DNA of 64,000 nucleotides from Dryococelus australis. Its lineage: Eukaryota > Arthropoda > Insecta > Phasmatodea > Phasmatidae. Position numbers and translations under genes: made by a program. The notes under the pieces were generated by a model that saw nothing but the letters and a program-made list of their open reading frames with translations, searched no databases and was not told where the DNA came from. Positions 43,413 to 54,828 of this stretch are shown in pieces; the first letter of the stretch is position 1; every line of letters begins with the position of its first letter. The stretch is taken from NCBI GenBank assembly GCA_029891345.1, contig CM057006.1:42941056-43005055 (forward strand), given 5' to 3'.

Positions 43413-45182
43413 ACTCAAAAACTGTGCGCTCTTGCGCCCAACATGAATAGCTGTTGGTTCTTTCTTCACAATATTTTGTGTCATTGTCCGCGAACGAAAA
43501 TTTTTAAGGATGGTTTCTTGGAGAATGCGTGTTTGCGAGGGAAAGCTTATAGAATTCCCAGGACTATGTTTCCGCGTTGTTGCGTATACTTTAAGCAAAT
43601 AACGCATGCAGATTTATAAAGGCCGAGTTCCCCGTCCCTTTAGTAACCCTCCGCCGAAGTACACCAGCATGACAGGTTACAAAAACACTGTCCAACGAGG
43701 ACGTCAAAGTTTCATAATCATATTTTTAGTTTCTTGTACTTTTTTTTTTATAGAATGGTATAAAGAGGAAATTTCATTAGCCGCCAGCCTTCGTCTCGCT
43801 GTTTTTTAATCTTGTGTTAGTACTGGCCTCTAACATCTTCACTTTCATCTTCGGTCTCTCACATCCGTACATCGGAAAGCAAGTTCTGAACAAAAGTTGA
43901 GTGATCAGGACATTAAGCGTGCTGTGTTTGTGCCAATCACGCAGATAACGATCTGAAATGGAATTTAAAAAAAAAAAAATGTACCTTAGAAGGGAAACTG
44001 GAGTTAAAATGTCATAGCTGCTGCCAGCATTCGTCGGTTTGACTAGTTTATGCAGTAAGGCATGAATTAAGAACTATGATGATTAATGTAAACGAAAGTA
44101 GCGTTACAATTCTGCATTTAAACACCGCGAAGTAGAACTTTGCATATTCGTACAGTATTTACGTGCATTATTTCTAACATCAATTCGTCAGTGCCCTTTG
44201 AGGTTACATACTTCTTTAAGAGATTATTTTTCACTTTCGATTAGATATGACTACGGCATATTAAAGTTATAATTATCACTATGTTTTCCAGTGCTTTGGC
44301 AATGTGAATATCGGACAGTTTTACACAAAAAATATGTAAGTAAGATTGCGAAATATGCTGGCAACAAATGATACTTAAATAAATAATTGGCAAGAATTTT
44401 TTTAAACATTGTACGTAGAACCGAACAAATCTTACTTGCACCAACAATTTTTTTTTTTGGGGGGGGGGGGGGGAGGTGGAGCCAAATAAGAAAAACCAAT
44501 GGATTTTGTTTCAACAACTAAATATTTATTTGCCATTATAGAAATAACCAGTTTGGCTGCGCCAAACAAACTTTGTTTGATTCAATGAAGCTGTTTTCTC
44601 AGCTCGGCTCGGGAAATGCTTCATGATTCAAAGTCACGCCATACTATACCTGAGAGCAGTTTCCTCTGCTTGTTGAAAGCTCGCCGAAGAGAATGGCCAC
44701 TTTATTCTTTCCTGACGTTGAACGACCCTTGACGTGACGGATCAACGCGCAGCGATGCGGGTAAAAAAAAAAAAAAGGTCGCGAAATCGGTTATCTGATA
44801 GAGATGTAATGTCGCGATCCGAGAGAACACGGACGCCGTTTGTTGTCGGTGGGAATTTTCATCTTGCGGAATTGAAATCAATATCGCGGAGAGACGGGAG
44901 GTTTTTTTTTTTTTTTTTATGGGTATCCGGAGCGATGGAGATCTGGATCTACCCGATGCAGCGTGACAGGAACTATTTTCCTGTCCGATCCTCAGTAGCG
45001 CGGGAGTAATGAAGACTGCATCGACACGCACGTCAAGTGCACCATCGCCCCCCCCTAAGCGCAGGGTTTCGAACCAGCGTGCAGTGTTCGCAGCGTGTCG
45101 CGCTGGCCCGCGAGACTTCTAAGCTGTGCTCCTACGATCTTCATGAATGTGAAGTCTGTGGCGAAGTTCGGTACATGCTCCA
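43413..45182. other. no gene recognised
   Basis: AT-rich with T/G runs at 44448-44473 (T10 then G15). A GC-richer part at 44690-45130 contains a block resembling repeat F (CACGTCAAGTGCACCATCGCCC). Confidence 0.45.
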
Positions 45183-45935
45183 TACGGCTGTTCACGGCGA
45201 AGTGAGCACTAAACCTTAGGAAAAGTCGCAGCCCCTGCCTGTGTATATATTAACGGGCGCTCCGGGCGACATTCGCCCAATAAAGTTGGTAAAGTAGTTC
45301 CATGCCTTAAGGTCACGATCTCCCATTTCTACAGCTTTTGCGAGAATTCATTTTTCGAACCCGTACGGGAACCGATATCGTAACATCCCCCACAATTTTG
45401 TTACAAGTAGTTTTTATTATGTAGTCTAATTTTTTTTTTAACACGAACTGTATAATTTAAAATAATTATTAAATAAACGTATTTTTCGTTAGTTATTTAA
45501 TTGGATAAAAGTATACAGATTTTTGTATTGAAAAAAATTTGACTACATAGTAAAAACAATATGTAACAAAATTGTGAGAGGCTTTTTACAATATCTGCTC
45601 TCGTTCGGGTTCAAAAAATTAATTCTCCCAAAAGCTGTAGAATGGGAGATCGTGGCCTTAACGTCGAATAAAAGTCTTAAGTACCATTTGCGATAACTTA
45701 AAATTATTTCTTTCCCTTTCTGTTTTGTTTTTAGTGCATCGGAGAGTAGAAAAATAGCAGTTTTGTAAAATATTTACTGCTCTAATAATTTTAGTTTCAC
45801 TTGATCGACGTATGAATAAAGTGATGAGATCTATGTCAATGTCGATTTTACATAAGGAGGAAGAATACACAACGTGCATAGAAGTAGATCTTAATAAGGG
45901 TTCTCAAAAGTGCTCATTTTACCGTGAACAGCCTA
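45183..45935 (-). mobile_element. family A MITE, copy 13 (reverse), split by element G
   Basis: ACGGCTGTTCACGGCGAAGTG opens it and TTTTACCGTGAACAGCCTATA closes it. The host text CATGCCTTAACGTCGAATAAAAG is interrupted at TTAA. Removing 45311-45657 plus one TTAA restores the family order. Confidence 0.92.
45311..45657. mobile_element. element G, TTAA-flanked palindromic MITE (piggyBac-like target)
   Basis: TTAA lies exactly on both sides (45307-45310 and 45658-45661). The ends GG(T/C)CACGATCTCCCATT are inverted. Homology between arms continues about 115 bp through CTACAGCTTTTG, GAGAATT.ATTTTT, GAACCCG, CACAATTTTGTTACA and CTATGTAGTC, so most of the 347-bp element is one imperfect hairpin. TTAA specificity is characteristic of piggyBac-type transposases. 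The terminal bases are not the CCC.. start usual for piggyBac, so the superfamily is inferred from the target only. Confidence 0.85.
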
Positions 45936-46338
45936 TATCGTAGTTTTGCTAGTGTACGGATAGTATGTTTTAAGATACAGAAGTCTGACAGTGCCGTTAT
46001 TAACGATGTCTTCAACATTTTATGTTGATGTCTTCAACATAACATTTTACTGGGTTATGTTTTATTTGCGTAGGTAAACAATTTAAGGAAAATTTTAATA
46101 GTTTTGCATGAAAAAAAGATAATGCGCATTTCACATTCTGCAACGCCATTCCAGCGCCATGTTAGTCCACCGCCTTAACGCAATTCACTGTTTCTGCACC
46201 GAATGATGTACGTTCGCCTTAAAGGAAAAATAATATCGCTTATACACGTGCAAATGTAGTAATTAAGTAGAGCTTTGGGAATCTTTTAGCTCTCCGCCCT
46301 AATAATCATTACATTTTTAGCTGCATCGCGACGGCAGC
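45936..46338. other. no gene recognised
   Basis: AT-rich. A short direct repeat GATGTCTTCAACAT(A/T) occurs at about 46003-46040. Confidence 0.4.
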
Positions 46339-46592
46339 CAGTTGCGTACACAGGATTTTATTTTGGGGAGAGCTGAATCTTGATTTTTGAAGCGAGCAAT
46401 TTGAAAATAAGGAAAACCTATTGTAAGTTCATGTCCACATTTTAAAGAAACATATTTCAATTGTTTATGCCGATATTCATTACGTAATTTTCAGTTAATT
46501 AAAAAAAATGGTTTATATTGATTTGTATTTTGACTTCTTTTTTTTTGGGAGGGGCTGCAGTCATTTCAGCCCCTCCCTTGCCTACGCCACTG
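46339..46592. mobile_element. hAT-like MITE, second copy type
   Basis: It starts CAGTTGCGTACACAGGATTTT and ends TTGCCTACGCCACTG, an inverted pair of the CAGTGGCGTA class also seen at 1862-2115. It is 254 bp, the same length as that element, but with a different interior. No exact 8-bp duplication was found. Confidence 0.6.
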
Positions 46593-46740
46593 GGTCGGCG
46601 CATGATCAAACGTTTTCCTTCAGGTGTCGTTCGTTAAGCACGCGATGTTGGCCGGAAGTAGAAACGGTGCGCGGTAATGTGCCGAGCCGAGGAAAAAAGG
46701 ATCAGTTGCCCCGTGCGGCGCGGCGCGGTTCCCGGAGGTA
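46593..46740. other. GC-rich spacer
   Basis: Short CpG-rich patch before A copy 14. Confidence 0.35.
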
Positions 46741-47163
46741 TAGACGTTTCACGGTTATTTGAGCACTTTTGAAATCAACATTTGAAAAATGTCACTGCCC
46801 CATCTTGCACATAATTTCACGAGTACGTCGACCCGTATGCGGCTGGTAAAGTTGGTAACGTTGGAGAGAAAGTAGGTCCATGTCTTAACGTTGAATAGAA
46901 AGTTTTAGTTAACATCTGTGATTGTAGAAGTTATTTATTTTGCTTTGTTTTTTGTATGATTATAATCGCTAGAATTAGCAAATTTGTAAAAATATTTACT
47001 TTTTTTAAATAATTAAACAGTTTTAACGTGACCGACGCATGAACAAAGTGATGAGGCGTACGGCAATGTTGATGTTACACATTGGGGAAGAATACACAAT
47101 GCGCATACAAGTAGATCTTCAGCAGGGTTCCCGAAAGTGCTCACTTCGCCGTGGACAGTCTTC
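46741..47163 (-). mobile_element. family A MITE, copy 14 (reverse)
   Basis: TAGACGTTTCACGGTTATTTG to CTCACTTCGCCGTGGACAGTC. The interior is clear, with the recurring frame open from 47039. Confidence 0.88.
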
Positions 47164-47563
47164 ACCGGGTACGGAACAAGAGGAGGTGTTCGTGATGTGC
47201 GAGCGTTCGCCGCCCGTCCAGTATCCCGACCCTCCTCCTCTCTCTCTCTCTCCCTCCCTCTTACCGCGGACTCCGTTTATTGACCCTGACGCATCACCGG
47301 CGCCAATCACGTGATCCCCACGTCAACCTACACCCTTACTGCAGTGACGCTGCCCCGGACCAGTGTGTAAGGGAGTGGCATTCGGCTGACGGTCACAGCA
47401 TTTTTTGGAGGGGGGAGGGGAGGATGATTTGGGAAGCGACAGCCTCTCCAACTTCGTTCCCGAAGACAGCGCTTACGAGCTGGCGTCACCCGCCATGTTG
47501 AATTCTTTTTTACTTTTTTCTTCCTGGTTCTAATTTAGGGACTTGCGACAGTAGAAGCTTAGT
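47164..47563. other. GC-rich stretch, no gene recognised
   Basis: Contains a (TC)n/(CCCT) pyrimidine run at 47231-47260 and a G-rich run at 47405-47425. Frames lack domains. Confidence 0.4.
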
Positions 47564-47565
47564 TA

Positions 47566-47802
47566 TGGGCGGTTCGCGGTAAAATGAACACTTTTGAGGC
47601 CGTAGTCGCTTTTTTCCTTTCAACCATTTTTTATCCTTTAAACACATTTTGAAATAAATATTGCCATATAAGTAGTAAACATGGTGCGTATGTTCCGCTG
47701 CACTCGGAAGTTAACGTCTAAGACTAAAATAAATAATATGTACCGACAATTATACCAAATAAGAGGACTTTTAAAAGTGCTCACTTTACCGTGAATAGCC
47801 TA
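47566..47802 (+). mobile_element. family B MITE, copy 6 (forward)
   Basis: TA at 47564-47565 and 47803-47804. The left end is variant (TGGGCGGTTCGCGGTAAAATG); the right end CTCACTTTACCGTGAATAGCC is typical. Confidence 0.87.
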
Positions 47803-47804
47803 TA

Positions 47805-50800
47805 ACTGCCTTACCCAGCGACATAATATGTGAACTATTGAAGCATATTTATCCAACAACTAACGTTATAACAAATTGTATATATTAATTTATTCTCGCC
47901 TTTTAACTGCGTTTTAATAAACCATGTAATGTAATTCTTCTTTAGTGAAACATTCATTCAGTAATGACCCTGACACTTCTGATATGACACAGATACGAAC
48001 AATTTTTGCAAAAGGGGTGGGATGCAGCCTCTTGGGGCTGATTCCCACCCGCCATCGTGGATTTATGGAATTTTTGCCATAATCTGGAAATACAGTTTTG
48101 TTTCATGTTTTTTTTTTTTGGGAACGACAGAGCATTCCCTAGTACATTGTCTGAGGTCAGTATTTCTTGATTACTGTTGATATCGTCTCCTTTGTAATCG
48201 TTCGCAAGAAATAATCTCGCGTTTCGCCTAGTTACTAGCTAAAAAGCAATAAATGTAGCGAAGCGGTGGCAGTTCGATTAAAGTTTGGGAAGCTGTTATT
48301 TAGGATATGTCGTGCGGGAAATTTCATTACACCTTTTGAAATGAAGCTTGGCGAAAATTCGAGAAATCCAAAATGGCGCTTGAGAATCCGCCTTAAGGTA
48401 AGTTCGCCATGTAACGGAAGTCTGCGTAGAACGTTCACGAAAATGCGTGGCTCACATATAGTGAATATAAATGTCTTGTGGTCAACCAATCACACTCGAC
48501 CAATAATTAAATTTATTTTAGTGAATAGTGGTTTGTTAGTAAATGTAATAATTTTCACGTATTGTTTAAAGTAGTAACGAGAAATAAAACACGAGTTTTC
48601 GTTTCTTAATTAAATAGCCTATTCAAATAAATAGAAAGTGTTTTTTCTTATTCTTCTTTTCTCTTAATGTTATATTGGCCGAAGGCTTTGTATACCTTAA
48701 ATTATCGCAATTTTATATTCGTCTGCGTGCCAAGAATGTACCTACACACGTAACGCAGTACCTATGAACCGTTTTGTAAGAATATCTTCTTTCATTTTAA
48801 TAGGTGCCGACCTTTGGGCATGATTAAAGCTGGGCAGCATCCGCAATGTTGAATTTTCCATTAACGTGCCGTACATTTCTTTTCCATGAAATAGTGAAAC
48901 ACGTCATATTATGGCGCGTTTTACATTTTACAAATGCCCTCAAATGTAGTCGCCAAATTTCACCCACAATTTAAAAATGATGCTGTCCTATTACGTCGTA
49001 ATTACTTGGCAGGAGTTCAGAATTTGTGCCTGTTACACGGCGTAATGGGCATTGCCAGAACCGTGCCAAACATGTGCGAGCCCTAGCCTTTAGAAGATTC
49101 ATCTCGCTATCGTTGAGAATATGCTGTTAAAGGCGCGGGTATTCACGTCATCTTCTCTTTGTAATAAATTGTTCAAATTAAACATCAAAATTGAAACCTT
49201 GCTTGTGATACTGCCGACTTCAGAGAATATTTTTTCGTGTGAGATTTAAAAAAAAATGACGAATAACAAGTTGATCGTGTTTATGGTTACAGATGCAACA
49301 AAAATAACGTGGGAAATGTTAAGGACTTCAAAGTAGGTTTTAAAATGTGCCTTGACAGACCCAGCATTTTTTTTTGTCTGAAGATTGCGATGTGTTTTCG
49401 GCGCAGGATGTCTGGGATTAAGTTACTTAAATTTATTATGGAAATACCCAAGTCAGCGCTTCATCACGTGATAAGAAGTTTATGGTTTAGAGATTGAATT
49501 CGTCATTGTGGTGAGCGACATGATAGTTTTATAGTTAAGCGAGGCATTACATTTTGACGTCTTTCGTATTTCTTTGGATGCGAGTTGTGTTTCTGTGAAT
49601 ATGTCTGTATTTAATACGTTCAGTTTGGAAATACAAGCCAACTGCTGGGGGTATTATTCTTATTTCTGAAGCACAGGCCTACGTTTGTAGCACAGTGGCT
49701 GTAATGTTGGTTTATACACGCGTGTGTTCGTGATGAAAGTACGCCATTCCAGTACGCAAAATTAGCGTTACGTACATAAAATCCACAATTTTTTTCCTTC
49801 AAAATATTGTTTCACTTGCAGAAATTACATTAAAAAAAAAAAAAAAAAATGTAACTCACTTTGAAATCATAGTTTCACTACTTTTGGACTACACTAATAA
49901 TAAAAACTATTACAGACCTGGTGTGGTTTACATAAAAAATACCATGAACTACCTCAGTATATATGTAATCACGTAGAAAATAATTAAAAAATTTTTTTAC
50001 TGCTCAGTTCAGTTTGTGAAAGTTTTTACACGTGTTTTTTCTGGTCAGGAAATTGTAAAATGTATTAAGGAAATACCTTTCATATTCCTTTAATTTTTTA
50101 TTTGTTCAATTAATGTTGTGTTTTACTAGTAAAATTGAAATTTTTTACTTCAAGGAAAGTTGTTTTTGTTCCTGGATATATTGTTTACAGGTGCAATACT
50201 CTTTTGTGTGCGTTTTAAAGTAAAGATTTTTTTCTATCCTCCGTAGTCGGCGCTGTCTATCGGAAAGGGGCGGAAAAAAGGGGGAGGGGAAAGGCTAAAG
50301 TTTAAAGCTTACCCCCAAATAAAATTAAACGAAGTCTATTTACCCGAACAGACTACAAACGTGTCGTAGAAAATACGTGCCCGAAGCGGAAGGGAAATTT
50401 GGGGCCCCGAAGGTAGTAGCCCGTACTCCTCGCTAGCGAAACAATTTGCAGAAGGGTTGGACCACGACTCCTCTGGTGCCTTGGGTTGATTGTCGAGCGA
50501 AAGGGGGGGGGGGGATGTCGTAAATACGGCCGTAAACTGCAAACAAAAGAATGCGAGATCAGCTGTTGCGACGGGGGCCGTTCCGTTGCCGAACCTTCCC
50601 CTCCCCCCTCAACACACCCCTTCTGCGCTCTACCCGGTTTTTTTTTTATCGACACCCGAAGTTCACTTCATCCGCACTTCTTCGGAGTGAATATGTTCGG
50701 CGGTAGCACTATTTTACACCCGCGTCCCGAACACGAGGTCATACGTGAAACGGACACATTTCTCCCCGGTCGGAAACTGTTGCTTAAAAAAAAAAAAAAT

Positions 50801-51188
50801 CAATACTGCAGACGTCACACAGACGACTCTTTCCGATCATCGTTCGTGGGATGCTACGTCTGTTTACGGGCCACTGGTCCCTCGTGTGTGACCGTGCAGT
50901 CATTTGAGACGGCGTTGTACGCATAGTGATGAGGTAGACCGATCTCGTTGGCTGCGCACAAACTATCTCCCGTGTCCCGACATTGAATTGCTTTTCTGTC
51001 AAAACGTCTAGCGAAAACGGCGTGGATTCGATTTGAGGTTAGAACACTGATTATTAAACAAGTGCTTTGACGTGATTTTATACTTCCTCTAACCAATTTT
51101 TGATTAAATTTTAACTGGATAAAATTATTTTACTAAAATAAATAGTGCTTGCTATTTAAAAATTAATATATAGACTAAACAAATACGT
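47805..51188. other. long stretch without a recognised gene
   Basis: 47805-50240 is AT-rich. At 48385-48402 CCGCCTTAAGGTAAGTTCG is a perfect-looking 5-prime splice donor (AAG/GTAAGT) at the end of an open frame starting 48266, but no domain or acceptor supports an exon. 50250-51000 is GC-rich, with G or C runs near 50280 and 50502-50513 and several open frames without domains. Confidence 0.45.
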
Positions 51189-51300
51189 TCATCTTTGTTG
51201 GCCATGTGACTTTGACAGTTGTTCATGATTTGGATAGGTCAATGTTGAGTACATGCGCAGGAGACGAATAAGCAGTCTACCTCATATTTAGTCTATGTTT
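51189..51300. repeat. dispersed repeat E, copy 2
   Basis: Aligned with 1-112: GGCCATGTGACTTTGACAGTT, GGATAGGTCAATGTTGAG and TACATGCGCAGGAGA. Confidence 0.5.
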
Positions 51301-51922
51301 GTATTAGCTAAGGTACTTTATACTACTTGTCTGCTGATCTCACTTTTAAAAATTGTTAATTTTACATTCCCTGTTAATTACTGGGTGAATGGTTTAAAAT
51401 GCAATATAATTTACAATATATAGATGCAATTTAACTGAAATAAAACAAATAATTAAAAAAAAATAGTTAGTTTCAAGATTTAGAATGCAATTACTTGATC
51501 GGGACAAAAAATGTTTAAATTATATTTTTACATTAATTTGTAATTTCTATAAAATTAATATATATAACTGATTATCGTTTATTTTATTACTGATTTAAAA
51601 AATTGCAAGACGTAAAGTATTTGCACCGAGGGAGGGAAGGGAGAGGGGAAGCTATAACGTCAAAATTTTAAACTATAATTGACGTAATTGAGTTAGACCG
51701 GGTCCTGACGAGTATAGACCAATCATCAATTACAGCGGAAACACATTTAATCGAGAACCTTATCGAAACGAAACATCGACCAGACATATCTCCATTTCTT
51801 CGAGTAGTGCATCTTCACTCTCCCGCACCTTCCCCTTGCGGTTAAGTTCCGCGCGCATGTACACACGGTTGATTTTAAGCCAAGAGTTACTCGACTTGCG
51901 GTTCTATGGACTATATACGTGT
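51301..51922. other. no gene recognised
   Basis: Very AT-rich to 51600, with a purine-rich GAGGGAGGGAAGGGAGAGGGG tract at about 51629-51650. Nothing recognised. Confidence 0.45.
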
Positions 51923-52342
51923 ACAAGCTGTTCACCGTAAAATGAGCACTTTTAAAGGCCCTGCATAAGATTTACTTGTAAACCCGTTGCGTATTCCTCC
52001 GCTCTATGCAAAATTAACATTATCATGGGCCTCATTACTTTATTCATGCGCGGTCAAGTGAAAACTCGAAATTATTACAAAAATAATTATTTAGCAAATC
52101 TTATAATTTTTACACTTCGATACATTAAAATAAAACAAAATTAAATGAATAACTTATGTTATCACAAATGATTACTTAACACTTTTTATTCGACGTTAAG
52201 ATATGGAACTGCTTTCTATTCATCGTTACCAACTTTACTGGGCGAATGTCACTGAGTGCACCCATTTAAAATACATGGATGCAGGGTCGTAGACATTTTT
52301 CTAATTTGCATTTATATGCTCACTTTACTATGAAAAGTTTTT
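51923..52342 (+). mobile_element. family A MITE, copy 15 (forward)
   Basis: AAGCTGTTCACCGTAAAATGAG to CTCACTTTACTATGAAAAG. Full length with a worn right end. Confidence 0.88.
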
Positions 52343-53112
52343 AGTTCTGTGTATTGTTACAAGTTTCCTGGGGCGTATCAGTGGTTCGGTGAGGTGGGGG
52401 GTGGGGTGGCGGCGGAGGTCTTAAAAAGAATAAGAGAACTACATTTACTATTTAATTTATTTACAATGCTATTAAAATACGCATAACTATTATTTACAAC
52501 ATAAAATTACTTATTTATACTGTTAACACTTATTCTCAGTGGTTAAGCGCAATATTTAAGAGCGTGCATCACAGCAGGCCTAACTCAGCTGCCGTATATC
52601 AGCGTATGTGTGTGCGCGCGCTCACGCCATACATGGGAGTAAACAGGAAAGAACGTCAGATTATCACTCCAGTTAACGATACCAAGCGTTAAGTCGGTTC
52701 GAGTCATCATCTTACAGCATTTCTGCGCACAACCAATATGCTAGAGGTGTGTGCAGTGCGCTCGTTCTAGAATGATTGCTCGATTTTTTCCACGGTGACG
52801 TTGAGGAGGACAAAGCGACAAAGTTTCTTGTTAATAACGGAATGGTTGGCCCTATTAGGATGGAATGGAAACTTGTTCATGATGCGCATCTTTAAAGCCT
52901 TTTAAGAATGGTCGGAAAACGGCATTTTAATGCAGTTTTTTTTAAATAGAATTGTCAATTAATTTTCCAACGATGTTTACTTGTAGGGACCCTCCGTTAA
53001 CACTTTACTCCTTTACTGTTCGATCAGGAATGATCCACGTTCAGTAATGCCTGCATAATCCCCAGAATCGTGGCAGACTGCGTCGCTGATTTGACTGGCA
53101 TGTGATGCACTC
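52343..53112. other. no gene recognised
   Basis: Includes a G-rich run at 52390-52420 and a GT/GC alternating stretch (GTATGTGTGTGCGCGCGCTC, about 52604-52623). Otherwise AT-rich. Confidence 0.4.
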
Positions 53113-53450
53113 TGTTACGTGGTGATCAGGCCTTAGGCGAACGGCCTTCCTGATCACGCCTTCAAACATCGAACCAGGGAACGAGCGGAATTGCGGCAAT
53201 CACCGTGCGAAGCTAGTTGTAGAAATCCCCTCCACCGGCCAGTAAGCGGGGCCTAATATGTCAAACAACGCGCCTATATAGGCCAGCGTCACCCTGGGCC
53301 CGGCATCTTTTCCTCATCAGGCCATCACCAAGAGAAGTACGCAGAGATGGGTGTGTCCGACCGTTGATAACCGCATCGCAGAAACATCCTCCGGGACCAT
53401 TACTAAGGTGGTGACATTTCATTTTGTTTGTCTGGTAAACAAACGTAACA
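53113..53450 (+). mobile_element. solo LTR candidate (Ty3/Gypsy-like)
   Basis: The 338-bp segment starts TGTTACG and ends CGTAACA, the TG..CA inverted termini of LTRs. A TATA box (CTATATAGGCC) lies at 53274-53284, with an initiator-like TCATCAGG about 40 bp downstream, as expected at a U3/R boundary. Near the 5-prime end GTGATCAGG and CCTGATCAC (53120-53155) form a hairpin. No matching second LTR, primer binding site or gag/pol sequence is in the window. The flanking bases (CACTC and GGTTA) do not form a target duplication, so this is a solo or rearranged LTR. The TGTTACG start is common in insect Gypsy LTRs, from memory. Confidence 0.55.
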
Positions 53451-53919
53451 GGTTACATTTCAATATTTAATTCATTATAAGCTCCGCCGAGTAATTAATA
53501 TTCACTTAATATGTCACTGTACGTTCATTATGTTACTAAACACCATCACTCACCGTTGTGCTCTACCAAATGATCTCTCATTATTCAGTTACGTCCCTGT
53601 CCCTTTTTTTTGTATGGAATTGACCATAAGTAAAATTTCATGACAACTCTTTCTGCCAATCTGTGTTATAATTAATTTCCTTATCGCTGTCTTTACACTA
53701 GATACAGCCACTCGATCCTCGCCAATTACTTACACATGCACGTCGAAAATGCATTGCAATACACGAGTATCTCTCCAAATGCCTCTAATCGCGCATCAAC
53801 TTCCAAATTCCGCATAGTCCGGCCGGCCAGTCTCACTCTCTGCTCTCCCGGCGCTCGCAGGCTTATCTCGCTCGTCACCGTATTCGCTCGTCGCTCCGAT
53901 ATCACCACGCACCTGTCAC
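53451..53919. other. no gene recognised
   Basis: AT-rich flank of the LTR, then a GC-richer stretch (53800-53910) open on both strands without domains. Confidence 0.4.
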
Positions 53920-53921
53920 TA

Positions 53922-54141
53922 TAGTCTATTTACGGTAAAGTGAGCACTTTTTAAGGCACTGTTGAATTTTTCCTTTCCGCCACTTTTTAATGTAAACATC
54001 GCAATATGACTAATAAACACAGTGTATACATTCCGTAACTCTAGAAAGTTAACGTCTGAGACTGCAATAAAATATATTTATTAGGGGTTGAAGCCTTTTG
54101 GGAGGGCGTTAAAAAGTGTTCACTTTACCGTGAACAGTCTA
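53922..54141 (+). mobile_element. family B MITE, copy 7 (forward)
   Basis: TA at 53920-53921 and 54142-54143. Starts TAGTCTATTTACGGTAAAGTG and ends CACTTTACCGTGAACAGTCTA. Confidence 0.9.
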
Positions 54142-54235
54142 TAATTGCCGGCATAAAGGCACGCCGCCGCTTATACTAAGTGTTCCGCGACTCGATCGAC
54201 ATACTGCGGCAGCGTTTTGTACCGATCATTGTAAA

Positions 54236-54828
54236 TGCAACAAAAACACATATTGGAATTACTGGATGTCTCTAATGTAACTGACTACATTCATATTGAA
54301 TGTCTCACACGAGCTGTTCAAAATGTGCGCCATATGACCGTAAACAGGATGCGATATGTTGTAGCCCACCATGGCGTATTACCACTGCATGGAAGCCAGT
54401 TCATTTCTGAGTTGATTAGTGTCGTCAGTTATCGCTTTTAGCAACTGGGATCGTGTGTCTGATCGCCTTCCGCTGTAAACCCTACTCTTCAGGCTGCCTC
54501 AGAAGAAAAAGTCCAACGGGGAGAAGTCTGGAGAGCGCGTCGGCCATGGGACTGGCCCACCTCTTTCAAACCACCTGCACGGATACTCAGCTACTGCGCC
54601 ACGCCCATTTCCGTCACATTATCCGTAAACAAACACCATGTCTGGGTACTATGCACGTGTGGACATTCCTGGCATTGTTGCACAAGCACTCGCCTCGACA
54701 CACTAACGAAGACTGGCCACTACGGTCAGATTGGGCACATTTTTAACAGCTTGTGTGGGATTTACAACATGATTGAAGTCAATTGTATTGCAAATATTTA
54801 GTAATTCCAGTTTTTGTTTTTATCGCAT
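54236..54828. mobile_element. second fold-back Tc1/mariner-type remnant
   Basis: Arms at about 54236-54345 and 54712-54828 are inverted copies: GGAATTACT, GACTACATTCAT or GACTTCAATCAT, and (C/A)ACACGAGCTGTTCAAAATGTG against its inverted counterpart. Each arm includes the last codons of the transposase gene. As at 9.3 kb, a 3-prime end has therefore been joined head-on to another 3-prime end, with the middle of the gene between them. Confidence 0.75.
54305..54650 (-). pseudogene. Tc1/mariner-type transposase, C-terminal fragment with nonsense mutation
   Basis: Minus-strand translation shows WFERGGPVPWPTRSPDFSPL followed by DFFF, then a TGA stop (complement of 54499-54501) where these proteins normally have Trp in DFFLWG, followed by GSLKSRVYS. 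The RSPDFSPLD motif carries the third catalytic Asp. A further frameshift separates this from the terminal GAHFEQLV ending at the stop at 54305-54307, the familiar GGHFEHL-type C-terminus. No N-terminal half is present. It differs in sequence from the 9.5-kb fragment, so it represents another lineage. Confidence 0.82.
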
